This document shows positions 30,776 to 38,416 of a stretch of DNA of 64,000 nt, piece after piece (the first letter of the stretch is position 1; each line of letters begins with the position of its first letter). The notes below the pieces were generated by a model. That model ran no database searches and was not told the DNA's origin. It saw nothing but the letters and a program-made list of their open reading frames with translations. The stretch is taken from assembly GCA_905198835.1 (NCBI GenBank), contig CAJKDY010000007.1:1-64000 (forward strand), read 5' to 3'. The position numbers and the translations under genes were made by a program. The DNA comes from an uncultured Eubacteriales bacterium. Lineage in GTDB: Bacteria > Bacillota > Clostridia > Oscillospirales > Oscillospiraceae.

Positions 30776-33424
30776 ATGAAACAACGTATCCTCAGCGGCA
30801 TGCTGGCCCTGCTGCTGCTTCTGGCCTGCCCCCTCAGCGCCGGAGCCTATGGCCTGGACGCCGCCTATGACGAGACTTACTACGCCACTCTGGACTACTA
30901 CGGCGCGCCCACCCAAGCCAGCGTAGTCAAAAGCTACCTGCTCCGGGGCCAAACCACCGTCACCGACTACGGCGTCTACGACGAGGTCATCAACCTCACC
31001 GACTCCTCAAGTCCCGTCATCGACGGCGGCAAACTGACCTTCACCCCTACGTCCGGCGCAGAAAAGTTTTACTTTGAAGGTCGCACCACCCAGCCCTTTG
31101 ACGACCTTCCCTGGACCATCTCCGTCTCCTACAAGCTCAACGGCGCCCCCGCCCTGGCCGAGGACCTGGCGGGCAAGACCGGTCTTGTGGAGATCGACGT
31201 GGACGCCGTTCCCAACCCCGCCGCGCCGGAATACCTCAAGACCAACTTGGTCCTCACCGTGGCCGCCGCCTTCAGTGACGACGACATCACCTCTCTCTCC
31301 GCCCCCGGCGGCCAGATCCAGCTCATTGGCAACCTACGTACCGTACTGCTGGCCGTCCTGCCCGGTGAGGAGCAGCACTTCGCCATCCAGGTAGGCGCCG
31401 ACAGCTTCTCCTGCTCCGGCCTTCTGTTCCTGGCCGTGCCCGCCACTCTGGGCCAGCTGGAAAAGGTAGCGGACCTGAAGGAGGCCAAGGAGGACCTGGA
31501 GGACTCGGCGGACACCCTCAGCGACTCCCTGGACGCCATTTTGGACTCCCTGGATGGCATGACCGGCAGCCTCAACGCCACCGCCGCCGGCCTGGACCGG
31601 CTCAACAGCGCCCGGGGCGCCGTCTCCCAGCGCAAGGACGACATCTACGCCGCCGCCGACGGCCTCCACGACCTGGATGACGCCAGGGCCACCGTCTCAA
31701 GCCGCAAGGATGATCTCTCTCAGAGCGCCGACCTGGCTCTGGACAGCCTGGACGCCCTCTCCATCTCTCTGGCCGCCCTGGACCGCTATGGCGCCATGGT
31801 CTCCGCCACCCTGGACGAGACCGTGGGCGCTCTCAATGACATGAACAGCACCCTCCAGAGCCTGTCGGCCCACCTGAAGACCACCAAAGAGCTGGTCACC
31901 AAGCTCCAGTCGGACACCAAGAGCCTCTCTGAGATCCTCACCGACGCGGAGGGTCACAGCGACCAGGCCCTTCGCATCGCCGACAATCTGGCCTGGAACG
32001 CAGGGTATCTGGAGGAAAATCTGAAAAATCTGCAAGACGATATGGACGCTCTGGAGCGGGTCCTGCGCCTGACTTCCGGCCTGACGCCTCTGACCGCCGA
32101 CGACCTGTTGGGCCTTTTGAGCGCCGACGAGCAGGCCCAGATGAAGGAGGTCCTGTCCCTCCACAAGCAGTATGAGGCCTATCTGAAGGCCAACTCCCTC
32201 ACCCAGAGCCAGCTCACCTTTGAAAACTTCATCATCGCTGGGGCCTATCAGCAGTTTTGCGAGGCCACCGTCAAGCAGGCCGTGGAGCAAAACGCCCCCG
32301 CCCAGGTAGACCACGCCGTGGCCCAGTTTGCCCAGGCCAATGGCCGCGCCCCCAGCGACGAGGAGCTGGCCGCCATTCAGGCCCAAGTGGTGGAGGCTGT
32401 CACCGCCGCCGCCAAGGCCGCCCTGCCCACCCTGGAGCAGTTTACCCAGGCCCCCGCCGCCCAGCCCTATGTGGAGCAGGCCGCGGCCGCGGCCGCGGCC
32501 TATGACCAGTTCAGCGCCAAGCTCCCCATGGTAGACGCCGTCAACGCCAAGCTCCGGGAGGTCAACAAGGTCCTGACCAACATCACCGCCCCCACCGGCC
32601 GGGTGGTGCGGGACCTGAACGCCCTGTGCAAGGATATGACCGCCACCGGCACGGATGACGACCTCGCCGACCTAATGGAGATGGTCCAGGATCTGCTCCA
32701 TACCCTTGATAACCACAAGGGCACCGGCAAGGACCTGTTGAAAAATCTGGACGGCTCCGGCGACCTGCTGAGCCAGATCGCCGACAGCGGCGACGCGCTG
32801 CTGGGTGATGTGGACCGCCTTATGGGCGTCGTCAATACCCACCACCCCAACGTCAAGCAGGCCGTGGCCGATGTTGAGGCCCTGTCCAAGTCCCTGCAAG
32901 CCACCCTTAACACCACCTCCAATGCTCTGCGTCAGGCCAAGGACGTCCTTAGTGCCGCCGGCCCCAGCCTGGATACCGGCACGGAGAAGACCTTGAACGG
33001 CCTCACTTCCGCGGTGGACGCCGTCCGGGCCTCCGGCTCTGACTTAGACGCGGGCGCCCAGGCCACCCTGGCCGGCATCGCCGCCGCCCTGCGCCAGTCC
33101 ACCAGCGGCCTTGGCCAGTCCAGCTCCATCCGCAGCGCCAAAAACGACATTCACGACCTGATCGAAGACCAGTGGGACCAGCACTCTGGCGGCGTAGACG
33201 GTCTTTTGAATATGGACGCTGACGCCACGCCTGTCTCTATGACCTCCGCGCAGAATCCCGCCCCCCAGAGCGTGCAGTACGTCATGCGTACCCAGGAGAT
33301 CAAGGTAGAGGAGGCCAAAGCAAAGATCGTGGAGCCGGTCGAGCCGGAGGAGCGCTCCTTCTGGCAGCGGGTGGGCGATATGTTTGTGGACCTCTGGAAC
33401 GGCTTCATCGGCATTTTCTCCTGA
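30776..33424 (+). CDS. secreted coiled-coil protein associated with the MMPL exporter
   Basis: An 882-residue protein with a signal peptide (residues 1-24, ILSGMLALLLLLACPLSAGA). A beta-rich domain follows (about 25-215). After it come very long coiled-coil regions (about 220-420 and 580-800), with repeated units such as DSADTLSDSLDAILDSLDGM, and an Ala/Gln-rich middle. The extreme C-terminus (VGDMFVDLWNGFIGIFS) is amphipathic and may touch the membrane. It starts 15 bases after the MMPL gene. This gene pairing suggests it extends or gates the exporter outside the membrane, much as periplasmic adaptors do in other bacteria. The family is not named with confidence. Confidence 0.75.
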   Translation: MKQRILSGMLALLLLLACPLSAGAYGLDAAYDETYYATLDYYGAPTQASVVKSYLLRGQTTVTDYGVYDEVINLTDSSSPVIDGGKLTFTPTSGAEKFYFEGRTTQPFDDLPWTISVSYKLNGAPALAEDLAGKTGLVEIDVDAVPNPAAPEYLKTNLVLTVAAAFSDDDITSLSAPGGQIQLIGNLRTVLLAVLPGEEQHFAIQVGADSFSCSGLLFLAVPATLGQLEKVADLKEAKEDLEDSADTLSDSLDAILDSLDGMTGSLNATAAGLDRLNSARGAVSQRKDDIYAAADGLHDLDDARATVSSRKDDLSQSADLALDSLDALSISLAALDRYGAMVSATLDETVGALNDMNSTLQSLSAHLKTTKELVTKLQSDTKSLSEILTDAEGHSDQALRIADNLAWNAGYLEENLKNLQDDMDALERVLRLTSGLTPLTADDLLGLLSADEQAQMKEVLSLHKQYEAYLKANSLTQSQLTFENFIIAGAYQQFCEATVKQAVEQNAPAQVDHAVAQFAQANGRAPSDEELAAIQAQVVEAVTAAAKAALPTLEQFTQAPAAQPYVEQAAAAAAAYDQFSAKLPMVDAVNAKLREVNKVLTNITAPTGRVVRDLNALCKDMTATGTDDDLADLMEMVQDLLHTLDNHKGTGKDLLKNLDGSGDLLSQIADSGDALLGDVDRLMGVVNTHHPNVKQAVADVEALSKSLQATLNTTSNALRQAKDVLSAAGPSLDTGTEKTLNGLTSAVDAVRASGSDLDAGAQATLAGIAAALRQSTSGLGQSSSIRSAKNDIHDLIEDQWDQHSGGVDGLLNMDADATPVSMTSAQNPAPQSVQYVMRTQEIKVEEAKAKIVEPVEPEERSFWQRVGDMFVDLWNGFIGIFS

Positions 33425-33432
33425 TCTGCCGC

Positions 33433-33472
33433 AAAAAGGGGACAGTCCCATCTGGGACTGCCCCCTTTCTTT
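33433..33472 (+). terminator. terminator of the MMPL operon
   Basis: AAAGGGGACAGTCCCA and TGGGACTGCCCCCTTT form a long stem with a very short loop, followed by CTTTGTT. Confidence 0.8.
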
Positions 33473-33478
33473 GTTGCC

Positions 33479-33844
33479 TTACCGTTTCGTCAGATCTCGC
33501 CAGCGGATGATGGCAGCGCTGAGTACCAAGGCGGACGCCCACAAATTGGCCCTGGCCGAGTCCCGGTCGCCGCCGCGCCCGGCGTCCTTCCACGTCTCCG
33601 CGGCCAGCCAGAAGAAGTAACCCAGCGCCCCCAGCACCAAAGCGCCGGCCACAGCCCGAATGGGCCCGACCTCTCCCACCCGGTCCGCGGTCTCCTCCTC
33701 ACCCTGGATGGCCAGCCGCAGCGCCTGGCGCTGTCGCAGGGTGGCCCAGAGGGAGAGCAACACCGAGACCACGATCACCGCCAAAAAGTCCAGTGCGGTG
33801 TCCACCGTCTCCAGCTCCTCACAGAGCGCTTCCCTCTCCTCCAA
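33479..33844 (-). CDS. small membrane protein of unknown function
   Basis: A 121-residue protein with three hydrophobic segments (about residues 17-35, 62-82 and 98-112) separated by charged loops; the middle loop is Glu/Asp/Arg-rich. The only good start is a TTG at 33844. The AAGGGGGCGG site before it lies just beside the left 87-bp repeat of the islet, so the original upstream region was probably replaced when the islet arrived. No family is recognised. Confidence 0.55.
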   Translation of the reverse strand: MEEREALCEELETVDTALDFLAVIVVSVLLSLWATLRQRQALRLAIQGEEETADRVGEVGPIRAVAGALVLGALGYFFWLAAETWKDAGRGGDRDSARANLWASALVLSAAIIRWRDLTKR

Positions 33845-33859
33845 AAGACCGCCCCCTTC

Positions 33860-33946
33860 CCGCCCATTCTATGTGCCCGGTCAGGACTTTGCCTGGTCCT
33901 CCTTCTCCCGAAACCATCTCCAGCTCTTGTAGTAGGTCAGGGCCAT
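33860..33946. repeat. 87-bp direct repeat, left copy (sdpI 3' end fragment)
   Basis: Matches 36895-36981 with a single mismatch (GCC for GTC). It contains the last 21 codons and stop of sdpI plus about 21 bases beyond. It carries no start and no upstream part of the gene, so it is a displaced 3' fragment. The match stops abruptly on both sides. Confidence 0.9.
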
Positions 33947-33961
33947 ACCACTTGACACACC

Positions 33962-34591
33962 TTAGCCCACTCGATCCAGCCTTATACTCACATGTTCAGG
34001 TACTCTTCCCTCCTCTAAAGAGGAATAGCGCAAAATCGAGTATGCCCCTTGTAGTAGCAGCGTGTTAACCTGGATCAGATGCATTACTGTTTGTGACTCT
34101 TTGATATCAATACACTCTAAAAGGTCATAGGGGATCATGATCTCAGGCACTAAACGTCGCATTGCATAGTGCCACAGCGCAAACCTTTTCTCCAGAAATC
34201 CGCAGGCCGCTTGATAGAGCGGCTCCGCATATAACGCGCCGCCTCTTATAAACGCAAGTCTCTTCAGTTCCAATGCTGTTGCCGCAATCCAAATAGCCGC
34301 TCGCTCCTCTTCATCCCGCGCCTCTACTAACATTTGCGCTGTATGGATCGTTCCCTTGTTGGTTGGCTGTGCGAAGTAGAGGAACTGCATTGGATTTTCC
34401 CGGTTCATCTTTTTTCGATTGGTCGCTTCTTCGTTGCCTAGCCAGTCGTACCCGTAAATATAACATCCATCTTTGTGATACTCCACCGGAATCGTCTCTT
34501 CTGCCATAGGTTTGGACAGTGCTGCTGGCAGGTGATATTGTCCATAGGTCCAACTTTGATAGGCCTCTTCCCAGCTCAATTGCTCCAACAT
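33962..34591 (-). CDS. islet protein A, unknown function
   Basis: A 209-residue soluble protein with no family I recognise. It is rich in Tyr, Trp, Leu and Glu, with an N-terminal motif WEEAYQSWTYGQYHLPAAL and a mostly helical middle (ERAAIWIAATALELKRLAFI). No membrane helix, nuclease or nucleotide-binding motif is seen. It begins 17 bases after the end of gene B (34609-36027) with a GGGAGAG site, so the two are cotranscribed. Its stop lies about 15 bases from the left islet repeat. Lower GC than flanking genes suggests transfer. Confidence 0.65.
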   Translation of the reverse strand: MLEQLSWEEAYQSWTYGQYHLPAALSKPMAEETIPVEYHKDGCYIYGYDWLGNEEATNRKKMNRENPMQFLYFAQPTNKGTIHTAQMLVEARDEEERAAIWIAATALELKRLAFIRGGALYAEPLYQAACGFLEKRFALWHYAMRRLVPEIMIPYDLLECIDIKESQTVMHLIQVNTLLLQGAYSILRYSSLEEGRVPEHVSIRLDRVG

Positions 34592-34608
34592 TGTGCACCA
34601 CTCTCCCT

Positions 34609-36027
34609 TTAGTCTGTATAGGCGTATAACAAGTTCGAATCGCCAAGGCGGCAGAAGCCATTCTTCTCGTAAAACGCCTGCATTTTGTTGGCCTCGATCT
34701 CACTGATGGTGACGCCGATGAAGTAGGCGACCAGTTCCGGGAACATATGCATCGTCTGCTTGCATATCCAAGGGAGCTCTCGGAGAACACGATCTTTGAT
34801 TGGCGCATGCTCATATTCTTTCTCTGCTACAAATTCGTGGATATACAATAGATTACCGCAAGCCTCCGCAAAAGGGGCGTTTTCCCGCGTGAGAAGTTCC
34901 ATCAATGCCCCAAGGTCCGCATCAATATCGTCGCACAACAAGGTCGGGTTCCATCCGTCGAGCTCCATCTCGTCACACAGGATCCCACTTCCATAAAGGG
35001 TCCCGATCTTCTTGCTCCCAGAAAAATCACCATCCAGTGCGGCATCGATTTTCTTTTCGTCAGTTCCTGCGTCATAAAAGGTCCAAGCAATCGGGATAAC
35101 GTAGTTCTCCGGTTCTCCATCATAGTAAGAACTCCCGGGAACGCCGTCCAGATCAATGCCGATCTCACGGGGCGCGCCATAGGATACCACGGCCATCCCA
35201 GCGCCGCCGTCCACCGGCTCACGGCTCAAATACGGGAGCTTCACTTCCCGCTTGGCAGGCAGATACATGATACCATCTGTCCACAGCTCCACCTCTACAT
35301 CCCCGCTGGCAATCATCATCAGCTCCAGCCGTTCCCGCGCTTGGGTCGACAGTTCGATCCGAGCGCTTTGTGCGCTACCATCATCCCAAACTCGGGCCCA
35401 AAACTTCTTTTTATCCCGCTCGTCTTGATCGATCATCACCGATCCCGCATAGGGCAAAAAGTTAAATGCCTCTCCAATCGTCTCCGGCAAGCGCTTCCAT
35501 AGGTAGGTCACACCCTCATAGCCCCGCTTAGGCGGCTCAGAAAGAGCGGATATTTTCCATTCTCCCCCCACTTTTTTCGCCGTACGCAATTTTCCCCGTC
35601 TGATCCACTGGCGGACCGTCACATCGGTAACCCCGGACAGCTTTGCGTACTCCTCAACAGAGAGATACTCGCTCTCCACCTCGACCAACGTGTATTCCTG
35701 CGTAACCGTCGCTTCGCTGAGTTCTCCCTCCTCATCCAATACGATATCCGAATATTTCGCAAAGGTCAGCGCTATCCCACTATATTTCAAATCGTAACGG
35801 TAGCTACAAAAGGGCTTGGTCACATCCGGGATCTCGGTCTCCTTGACCTTCTCTAAAAACGTTTTACAGATCTCAATGATCGCCTGCCGCCTGCTTTCGC
35901 TGTACGCCTCCCCATTGTCTTTCTCTTGGTGATGGACGATAAAATCCTCGATCGAAGCCACCACCTCGCGCTTGTTCAATAGATGCGTGGTGTTGAACAT
36001 GACCAGCTTGTCGTTTCGGATCCCCAT
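34609..36027 (-). CDS. islet protein B: HTH plus GNAT-like C-terminus
   Basis: A 472-residue protein. Residues about 120-160 form an excisionase/MerR-type helix-turn-helix (YLSVEEYAKLSGVTDVTVRQ, then WIRRGKL). The last 100 residues look like a GNAT acetyltransferase fold: LLYIHEFVAEKEYEHAPIKD at strand 4/helix 3 and ANKMQAFYEKNGF, the usual C-terminal GNAT motif; the acetyl-CoA loop is degenerate. The centre is unrecognised. ATG 36027 follows AAAGGGAGA. A sigma-A promoter and a perfect palindrome lie just upstream, suggesting autoregulation by its own HTH. It heads a two-gene unit with protein A and might be a toxin-like or defence regulator; this is inference. Confidence 0.65.
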   Translation of the reverse strand: MGIRNDKLVMFNTTHLLNKREVVASIEDFIVHHQEKDNGEAYSESRRQAIIEICKTFLEKVKETEIPDVTKPFCSYRYDLKYSGIALTFAKYSDIVLDEEGELSEATVTQEYTLVEVESEYLSVEEYAKLSGVTDVTVRQWIRRGKLRTAKKVGGEWKISALSEPPKRGYEGVTYLWKRLPETIGEAFNFLPYAGSVMIDQDERDKKKFWARVWDDGSAQSARIELSTQARERLELMMIASGDVEVELWTDGIMYLPAKREVKLPYLSREPVDGGAGMAVVSYGAPREIGIDLDGVPGSSYYDGEPENYVIPIAWTFYDAGTDEKKIDAALDGDFSGSKKIGTLYGSGILCDEMELDGWNPTLLCDDIDADLGALMELLTRENAPFAEACGNLLYIHEFVAEKEYEHAPIKDRVLRELPWICKQTMHMFPELVAYFIGVTISEIEANKMQAFYEKNGFCRLGDSNLLYAYTD

Positions 36028-36053
36028 GGCCAGTCTCCCTTTCGTATTGATTT

Positions 36054-36091
36054 GATACAATAATTGTATCTTTCCAATACGCAAAAGTCAA
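36054..36091 (-). promoter_or_regulatory. gene B promoter with overlapping palindrome
   Basis: On the minus strand, TTGACT (36086-36091), a 17-base spacer and TACAAT (36063-36068). The perfect palindrome GATACAATAATTGTATC at 36054-36070 covers the -10 box, so a bound repressor would block initiation. Confidence 0.7.
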
Positions 36092-36138
36092 GAGGCATTT
36101 CAAAAAATTTTTGGACCAGCTTCCCTCTTGTAAATGCC

Positions 36139-36167
36139 TTGACATTTGTTTATACTTTGTATATACT
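36139..36167 (+). promoter_or_regulatory. mazEF promoter and operator
   Basis: TTGACA (36139-36144), a 17-base spacer and TATACT (36162-36167), close to consensus. The inverted repeat TATAC-TTT-GTATA (36151-36163) lies between the boxes and touches the -10, the expected place for autorepression by the antitoxin or MazEF complex. Confidence 0.75.
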
Positions 36168-36187
36168 TCTTGTAGGAGGTGTTTCTC

Positions 36188-36451
36188 ATGGAAGCAACGA
36201 TCCAGCGCTGGGGCAACAGTCAAGGGCTCCGCATCCCAAAGATCTTATTGGACGCTTTGGGCATTCAGGAAAATGACCGGGTAGAGCTGATACAGACAGA
36301 AGATGGCATCCGCATTCAGAAGGCCAAGGCCGCGCATCGGACCCTGGAGGAGAGACTCACCTCCTTCTATTCCATGCCCGTCGATCAGATCCCCCGCCTC
36401 GATCAGGAAGAACTCGACTGGGGTGCCGCCCAGGGAGGGGAGATATGGTAA
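36188..36451 (+). CDS. mazE: antitoxin, MazE/AbrB type
   Basis: An 87-residue antitoxin. The N-terminal swapped-hairpin AbrB/MazE DNA-binding domain is clear (ATIQRWGNSQGLRIPKILLD, then LGIQENDRVELIQTEDG). The C-terminal half is acidic and probably disordered, the part that covers the MazF active site. ATG 36188 has AGGAGGT six bases upstream; an earlier frame start at 36179 would overlap that site. Its stop overlaps the mazF start, giving the usual coupling. It lies in the AT-richer islet. Confidence 0.92.
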   Translation: MEATIQRWGNSQGLRIPKILLDALGIQENDRVELIQTEDGIRIQKAKAAHRTLEERLTSFYSMPVDQIPRLDQEELDWGAAQGGEIW

Positions 36452-36783
36452 CGATCTTTGAGCAGGGGGATATCGTTTACCTAAACTTTGATCCCCAGTC
36501 CGGCCACGAACAAAAGGGCCGCAGGCCCGCCTTAGTTGTAAGCAACAATTTGTTCAATCGTGTCAATTCCCTCACCATGGTCTGTCCGATCACTCACACA
36601 GACCGCGCCCTCCCGTTCCATCTCCGTCTGACTGGGACCACCAAGACAGACGGAGTGATCCTCTGTGACCAGGTTAGAATGCTGGACTTAACCAGCCGCA
36701 ACGCCACCTTTGTGGAAAAAGCTCCCACGGACATCATCGTGGAAGCCGTAGACCTCATTGCCAGCTTCATCGAGATTACTTGA
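36445..36783 (+). CDS. mazF: toxin MazF/PemK, mRNA interferase
   Basis: A 112-residue ribosome-independent endoribonuclease of the MazF/PemK family. Typical segments are GDIVYLNFDPQSGHEQKGRR at the N-terminus, with the conserved GxEQxGxRPALV pattern, the VCPITHT strand with the conserved Thr, and DGVILCDQVRMLD carrying further active-site residues. The length is usual. The ATG lies inside the end of mazE (7-base overlap). A strong terminator follows. Cleavage specificity cannot be read from the sequence. Confidence 0.93.
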   Translation: MVTIFEQGDIVYLNFDPQSGHEQKGRRPALVVSNNLFNRVNSLTMVCPITHTDRALPFHLRLTGTTKTDGVILCDQVRMLDLTSRNATFVEKAPTDIIVEAVDLIASFIEIT

Positions 36784-36822
36784 AAAGGCCGGGAGCGGTT
36801 TGATCGCTCCCGGCCTTTTCTA
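36784..36822 (+). terminator. terminator after mazF
   Basis: AAAAGGCCGGGAGCG and CGCTCCCGGCCTTTT, a 15-bp stem with a 7-base loop, active in principle in both directions and so also able to stop transcription from sdpI. Confidence 0.9.
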
Positions 36823-36894
36823 CTCTGCTACACTCCGTTTGGTAAAGCGTAGCTACCATGATCCGCCAATCCACTCATTTGGCGAGTCGGCGCG

Positions 36895-36981
36895 CCGCCC
36901 ATTCTATGTGCCCGGTCAGGACTTTGTCTGGTCCTCCTTCTCCCGAAACCATCTCCAGCTCTTGTAGTAGGTCAGGGCCAT
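36895..36981. repeat. 87-bp direct repeat, right copy (intact sdpI 3' end)
   Basis: Covers the last codons and stop of the intact sdpI gene and about 21 bases downstream. One mismatch with the left copy at 33860-33946. Confidence 0.9.
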
Positions 36982-37575
36982 GCCACCCAGCAGCACGGTC
37001 AAAAACACGCCAAAGGTGACCGCCGGCGGAGCCAGCAGCGCCAAGAGGACCAGCAGTCCCCCGGAGAGGAAGAACACCCATCCCCCAAGCCGCTGCGTTT
37101 TGTTCCACACATCTGGGTCAGACAGCGCCCAAGGCGTGCGAAAGCCGAAAAACCAGTTGGACTTCACCTTACCCATCAGATTGCCAAAAATAAGCAGCAT
37201 GACGCCAACCGCCAGGCAGACCACCCGCCCCACGTCCAACCGGCCCGGCCAGAGGCTCTCTGACAGAGTGACCGCCATCGTCACTACCATCAAAAGCTGG
37301 ACCAGCAACGCCGCCCCCTCGTACCGTCCCTGAAATTTGTCATAGCTCTGCCGCTTAGGGTCCAGCCGGGGCAGGAACTGAAACAGCAGGGCCGACAAAG
37401 GCCCGATGGCGCACAGCCCCCACAACGCGGCGGGAGAGCTGTATGTGTCCGCCTGACCGTCCAGCCCCCAATGGGTGGGCACCCGCTGGGGCAGCCAGGG
37501 CCAGGCGACAGCCACCAAGGCAAAGGGCAGCAGGGCCAAAAGCCACATCAAAATGATGGCCTTCTTGCTTTTCAT
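36916..37575 (-). CDS. sdpI: SdpI family membrane protein
   Basis: A 219-residue protein with six to seven hydrophobic helices. It has the DUF1648 start (PTHWGLDGQADTYSS after the first helix) and the SdpI core NLMGKVKSNWFFGFRTPWAL with SDPDVWNKTQRLGG. In Bacillus, SdpI gives immunity to the SdpC toxin and helps transmit the signal to SdpR; homologues elsewhere have no proven role. It starts four bases after the ArsR-type gene. Its 3' end is duplicated at the far side of the adjacent islet. No sdpC-like toxin gene is visible. Confidence 0.9.
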   Translation of the reverse strand: MKSKKAIILMWLLALLPFALVAVAWPWLPQRVPTHWGLDGQADTYSSPAALWGLCAIGPLSALLFQFLPRLDPKRQSYDKFQGRYEGAALLVQLLMVVTMAVTLSESLWPGRLDVGRVVCLAVGVMLLIFGNLMGKVKSNWFFGFRTPWALSDPDVWNKTQRLGGWVFFLSGGLLVLLALLAPPAVTFGVFLTVLLGGMALTYYKSWRWFREKEDQTKS

Positions 37576-37579
37576 AACG

Positions 37580-37843
37580 TCAGTCTCCTTTCAGCCCGGC
37601 CACCCAGCCGGTGATCTCGTCCAGCACGGACAGATTCAGCTCATAGTATATGAATTTCCCCTGTCGCTCATCGCTGACCAGCCCCGCCTCCTTCAGCACC
37701 GACAGGTGGTGAGAGATAGTGGCCCCCGTCATCTCAAACCGGGCGCCGATCTCCCCGGCGGTCTTAGCCCCGCCCTTCAGGGCATCCAAAATAGCCCGCC
37801 GGGTCGGGTCCGACAGCGCCTGAAAGGTCTTTTGAAAGCTCAT
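37580..37843 (-). CDS. ArsR/SdpR family transcriptional repressor
   Basis: An 87-residue winged-helix repressor (SFQKTFQALSDPTRRAILDA, then TAGEIGARFEMTGATISHHL). The pattern is that of SdpR-type members without metal-binding Cys residues. ATG 37843 follows GAGGAGGGG; the frame is open further upstream but lacks a better start. It forms an operon with sdpI. The promoter region holds two ATCTAAAT-type half sites and an ATTTAG/CTAAAT inverted repeat, likely its own operator. Confidence 0.88.
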   Translation of the reverse strand: MSFQKTFQALSDPTRRAILDALKGGAKTAGEIGARFEMTGATISHHLSVLKEAGLVSDERQGKFIYYELNLSVLDEITGWVAGLKGD

Positions 37844-37864
37844 GCCCCTCCTCCTCATTTCGAT

Positions 37865-37930
37865 TTTCATCTAAATGATACTCTCCAAAGTGCGCTTTGT
37901 CAATACACATTTAGTTTTTCATCTAAATAT
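37865..37930 (-). promoter_or_regulatory. sdpR-sdpI promoter and operator half-sites
   Basis: On the minus strand, TTGACA (37898-37903), a 17-base spacer and TATCAT (37875-37880). ATCTAAAT occurs on the plus strand at about 37869 and 37921, and ATTTAG/CTAAAT form an inverted repeat at about 37909-37928. These flank the promoter as expected for an ArsR-type operator. Confidence 0.65.
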
Positions 37931-38038
37931 TTTTCGTGCTCAGGCACTGCTTTTGGTGGGAGCGGCCACAGGGCACACCCTTCCTGCTCGTCAGGGCCAC
38001 ATATCGCTTGTCGGCAGGAGCTTCGGCTCCACGGGCTA

Positions 38039-38061
38039 AAATCGTGCCACTGGCACGATTT
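38039..38061. repeat. hairpin between sdpR and the tRNA genes
   Basis: AAATCGTGCCA and TGGCACGATTT around a single C. It lies in the 290-base gap before the tRNA terminator. Nearby at 38073-38087 is an inverted copy of the tRNA-Tyr T-arm sequence. No gene is seen in this gap. Confidence 0.5.
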
Positions 38062-38102
38062 CTTAACGCCCTTTCGAATCCACCCGCATAAATACCCATA
38101 CC

Positions 38103-38138
38103 AGCAAAAAGAGACACCCTTCGGGTGTCTCTTTTTGC
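38103..38138 (-). terminator. terminator of the tRNA unit
   Basis: CAGCAAAAAGAGACACCC, loop TTCG, and the exact complement. It has long T runs in both directions and lies directly after the CCA end of tRNA-Tyr. Confidence 0.9.
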
Positions 38139-38222
38139 TGGTGGGAGCGGGTGGATTCGAACCACCGTAGCTTACGCAACAGATTTACAGTCTGCCCCCT
38201 TTGGCCGCTCGGGAACGCTCCC
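38139..38222 (-). tRNA. tRNA-Tyr (GTA)
   Basis: Acceptor GGGAGCG pairs with CGCTCCC, then discriminator A and an encoded CCA. The anticodon loop CTGTAAA carries GTA. The long variable arm expected of bacterial tRNA-Tyr is present, and the T-arm reads GGTTCGAATCC. Confidence 0.95.
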
Positions 38223-38261
38223 ATATTCACTTTTTCCCTGCACATCTTGGCCTAAAAGATG

Positions 38262-38337
38262 TGGAGCTGGTGGACGGACTCGAACCCCCGACCTGCTGAT
38301 TACAAATCAGCTGCTCTACCAACTGAGCTACACCAGC
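38262..38337 (-). tRNA. tRNA-Thr (TGT)
   Basis: Acceptor GCTGGTG pairs with CACCAGC, then discriminator T and an encoded CCA. D-arm AGCTCAGTTGGTAGAGC, anticodon loop TTTGTAA with TGT, and T-arm GGGTTCGAGTCC are all present. It is 39 bases before tRNA-Tyr in the same unit. Confidence 0.95.
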
Positions 38338-38367
38338 ACGCGGCGCTGACGTCCAACAGCGGAGGTC

Positions 38368-38396
38368 ATTTTAACAAAAAAAGCGCCGTTTGTCAA
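38368..38396 (-). promoter_or_regulatory. sigma-A promoter of the tRNA unit
   Basis: On the minus strand, TTGACA, a 17-base spacer and TAAAAT, about 30 bases before tRNA-Thr. Confidence 0.75.
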
Positions 38397-38416
38397 CACC
38401 TATTTTTTGTCTGCCC

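Larger units (their letters stand above)
33860..36981. mobile_element. 3-kb islet flanked by sdpI 3'-end repeats
   Basis: Between the two 87-bp direct repeats lie two minus-strand genes of unknown function and a plus-strand mazEF pair. The inner DNA is visibly richer in A/T than the genes on either side. An intact target gene at one end and a copy of its 3' end at the other is the usual footprint of site-specific integration at a gene's 3' end. No integrase, transposase or terminal inverted repeat is present, so it may be a mobilised or decayed islet. Defence or stability functions are suggested by content only. Confidence 0.6.
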
